A stretch of DNA of 5,002 nt, taken from contig CAMYWU010000121.1 of the NCBI GenBank assembly GCA_947302895.1, positions 1 through 5,002 on the forward strand, written 5' to 3'. Origin of the DNA: an uncultured Clostridia bacterium. Its GTDB lineage: Bacteria; Bacillota; Clostridia; Oscillospirales; Acutalibacteraceae. Made by a program: the position numbers and the translations under genes. Below, in pieces: positions 4,937-5,002 of this stretch. How positions within the stretch are numbered: the first letter of the stretch is position 1; every line of letters starts with the position of its first letter. The notes beneath the pieces were generated by a model. It was not told where the DNA came from, did not search any database, and saw only the letters and a list, made by a program, of their open reading frames with translations.

Positions 4937-5002
4937 ATATTTTAAACCTTCTAACTAATTATAAAATATCACTCTTAATTATAATAAATAGTATATATTA
5001 AG
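4937..5002 (-). promoter_or_regulatory. dnaA leader with two TATAAT-like -10 elements
   Basis: This is 66 AT-rich bases up to the right edge. On the minus strand two exact TATAAT hexamers occur, at 4983-4978 and 4963-4958, followed by the Shine-Dalgarno AGAAGG at 4952-4947. For the nearer hexamer the 17-base-spaced -35 position (4986-4981) reads TATTAT, a poor match to TTGACA. For the farther one the -35 would lie outside the window. A sigma-A promoter here is plausible but not proven, given how AT-rich the region is. Confidence 0.4.

Noticed and set aside
4929..4937. TTATCCATA over the dnaA start codon, one mismatch from the classical DnaA box
   Set aside because: The bases are fixed by the ATG-GAT-AAC start of the gene and the mismatch is in the conserved CACA part. 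Autoregulation through it is only a guess.
1..5002. A new defence, mobile or biosynthetic system in the window
   Set aside because: Every gene is a recognised member of the conserved dnaA-gyrB replication locus and all coding space is accounted for. No cargo gene, tRNA, CRISPR array or transposase was found.

Overview
This window is the conserved chromosome-replication start locus of a low-GC Firmicute. All genes are on the minus strand, so they read right to left in the order dnaA – (oriC) – dnaN – yaaA (S4 protein) – recF – remB – gyrB (5' part only). RemB (DUF370) between recF and gyrB, the S4 protein between dnaN and recF, and the AT-rich third codon positions point to Bacillota. The DnaA and DnaN sequences look more like Clostridia (Oscillospirales/Ruminococcaceae-type) than Bacilli, but this placement is an impression from the sequence, not a search result.

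Layout from right to left. 5002–4937 is the AT-rich dnaA leader, with two TATAAT-like hexamers and a Shine-Dalgarno. 4936–3593 is dnaA, complete. 3592–3340 is the origin-type intergenic region: about eight DnaA-box-like 9-mers, a short G-tract and an array of five DnaA-trio triplets, followed by an AT-rich hairpin just upstream of dnaN. 3339–2227 is dnaN. 2237–1989 is yaaA and 1999–911 is recF; each overlaps its upstream neighbour by the same 11 nt. 910–688 is a non-coding gap filled almost entirely by a MITE-like element made of inverted repeats and hairpins. 687–454 is remB. 437–1 is the N-terminal 145 codons of gyrB, which runs off the left edge.

How the genes work together: DnaA binds the boxes between dnaA and dnaN and melts the origin next to the trio array. 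DnaN is the sliding clamp for the new forks, RecF acts at stalled forks and gaps, and GyrB with GyrA relieves the positive supercoils ahead of the forks. YaaA is a small RNA-binding-fold protein, and RemB belongs to a DNA-binding regulator family in Bacillus.

The gene content is ordinary core genome and I see no new multi-gene system. The points worth a second look are in the non-coding structure: the readable unwinding module of the origin, a lineage-variant DnaA box (A instead of C at position 6) paired with a variant DnaA recognition motif, the duplicated overlap junction, and the structured repeat inserted inside this otherwise tightly packed operon.
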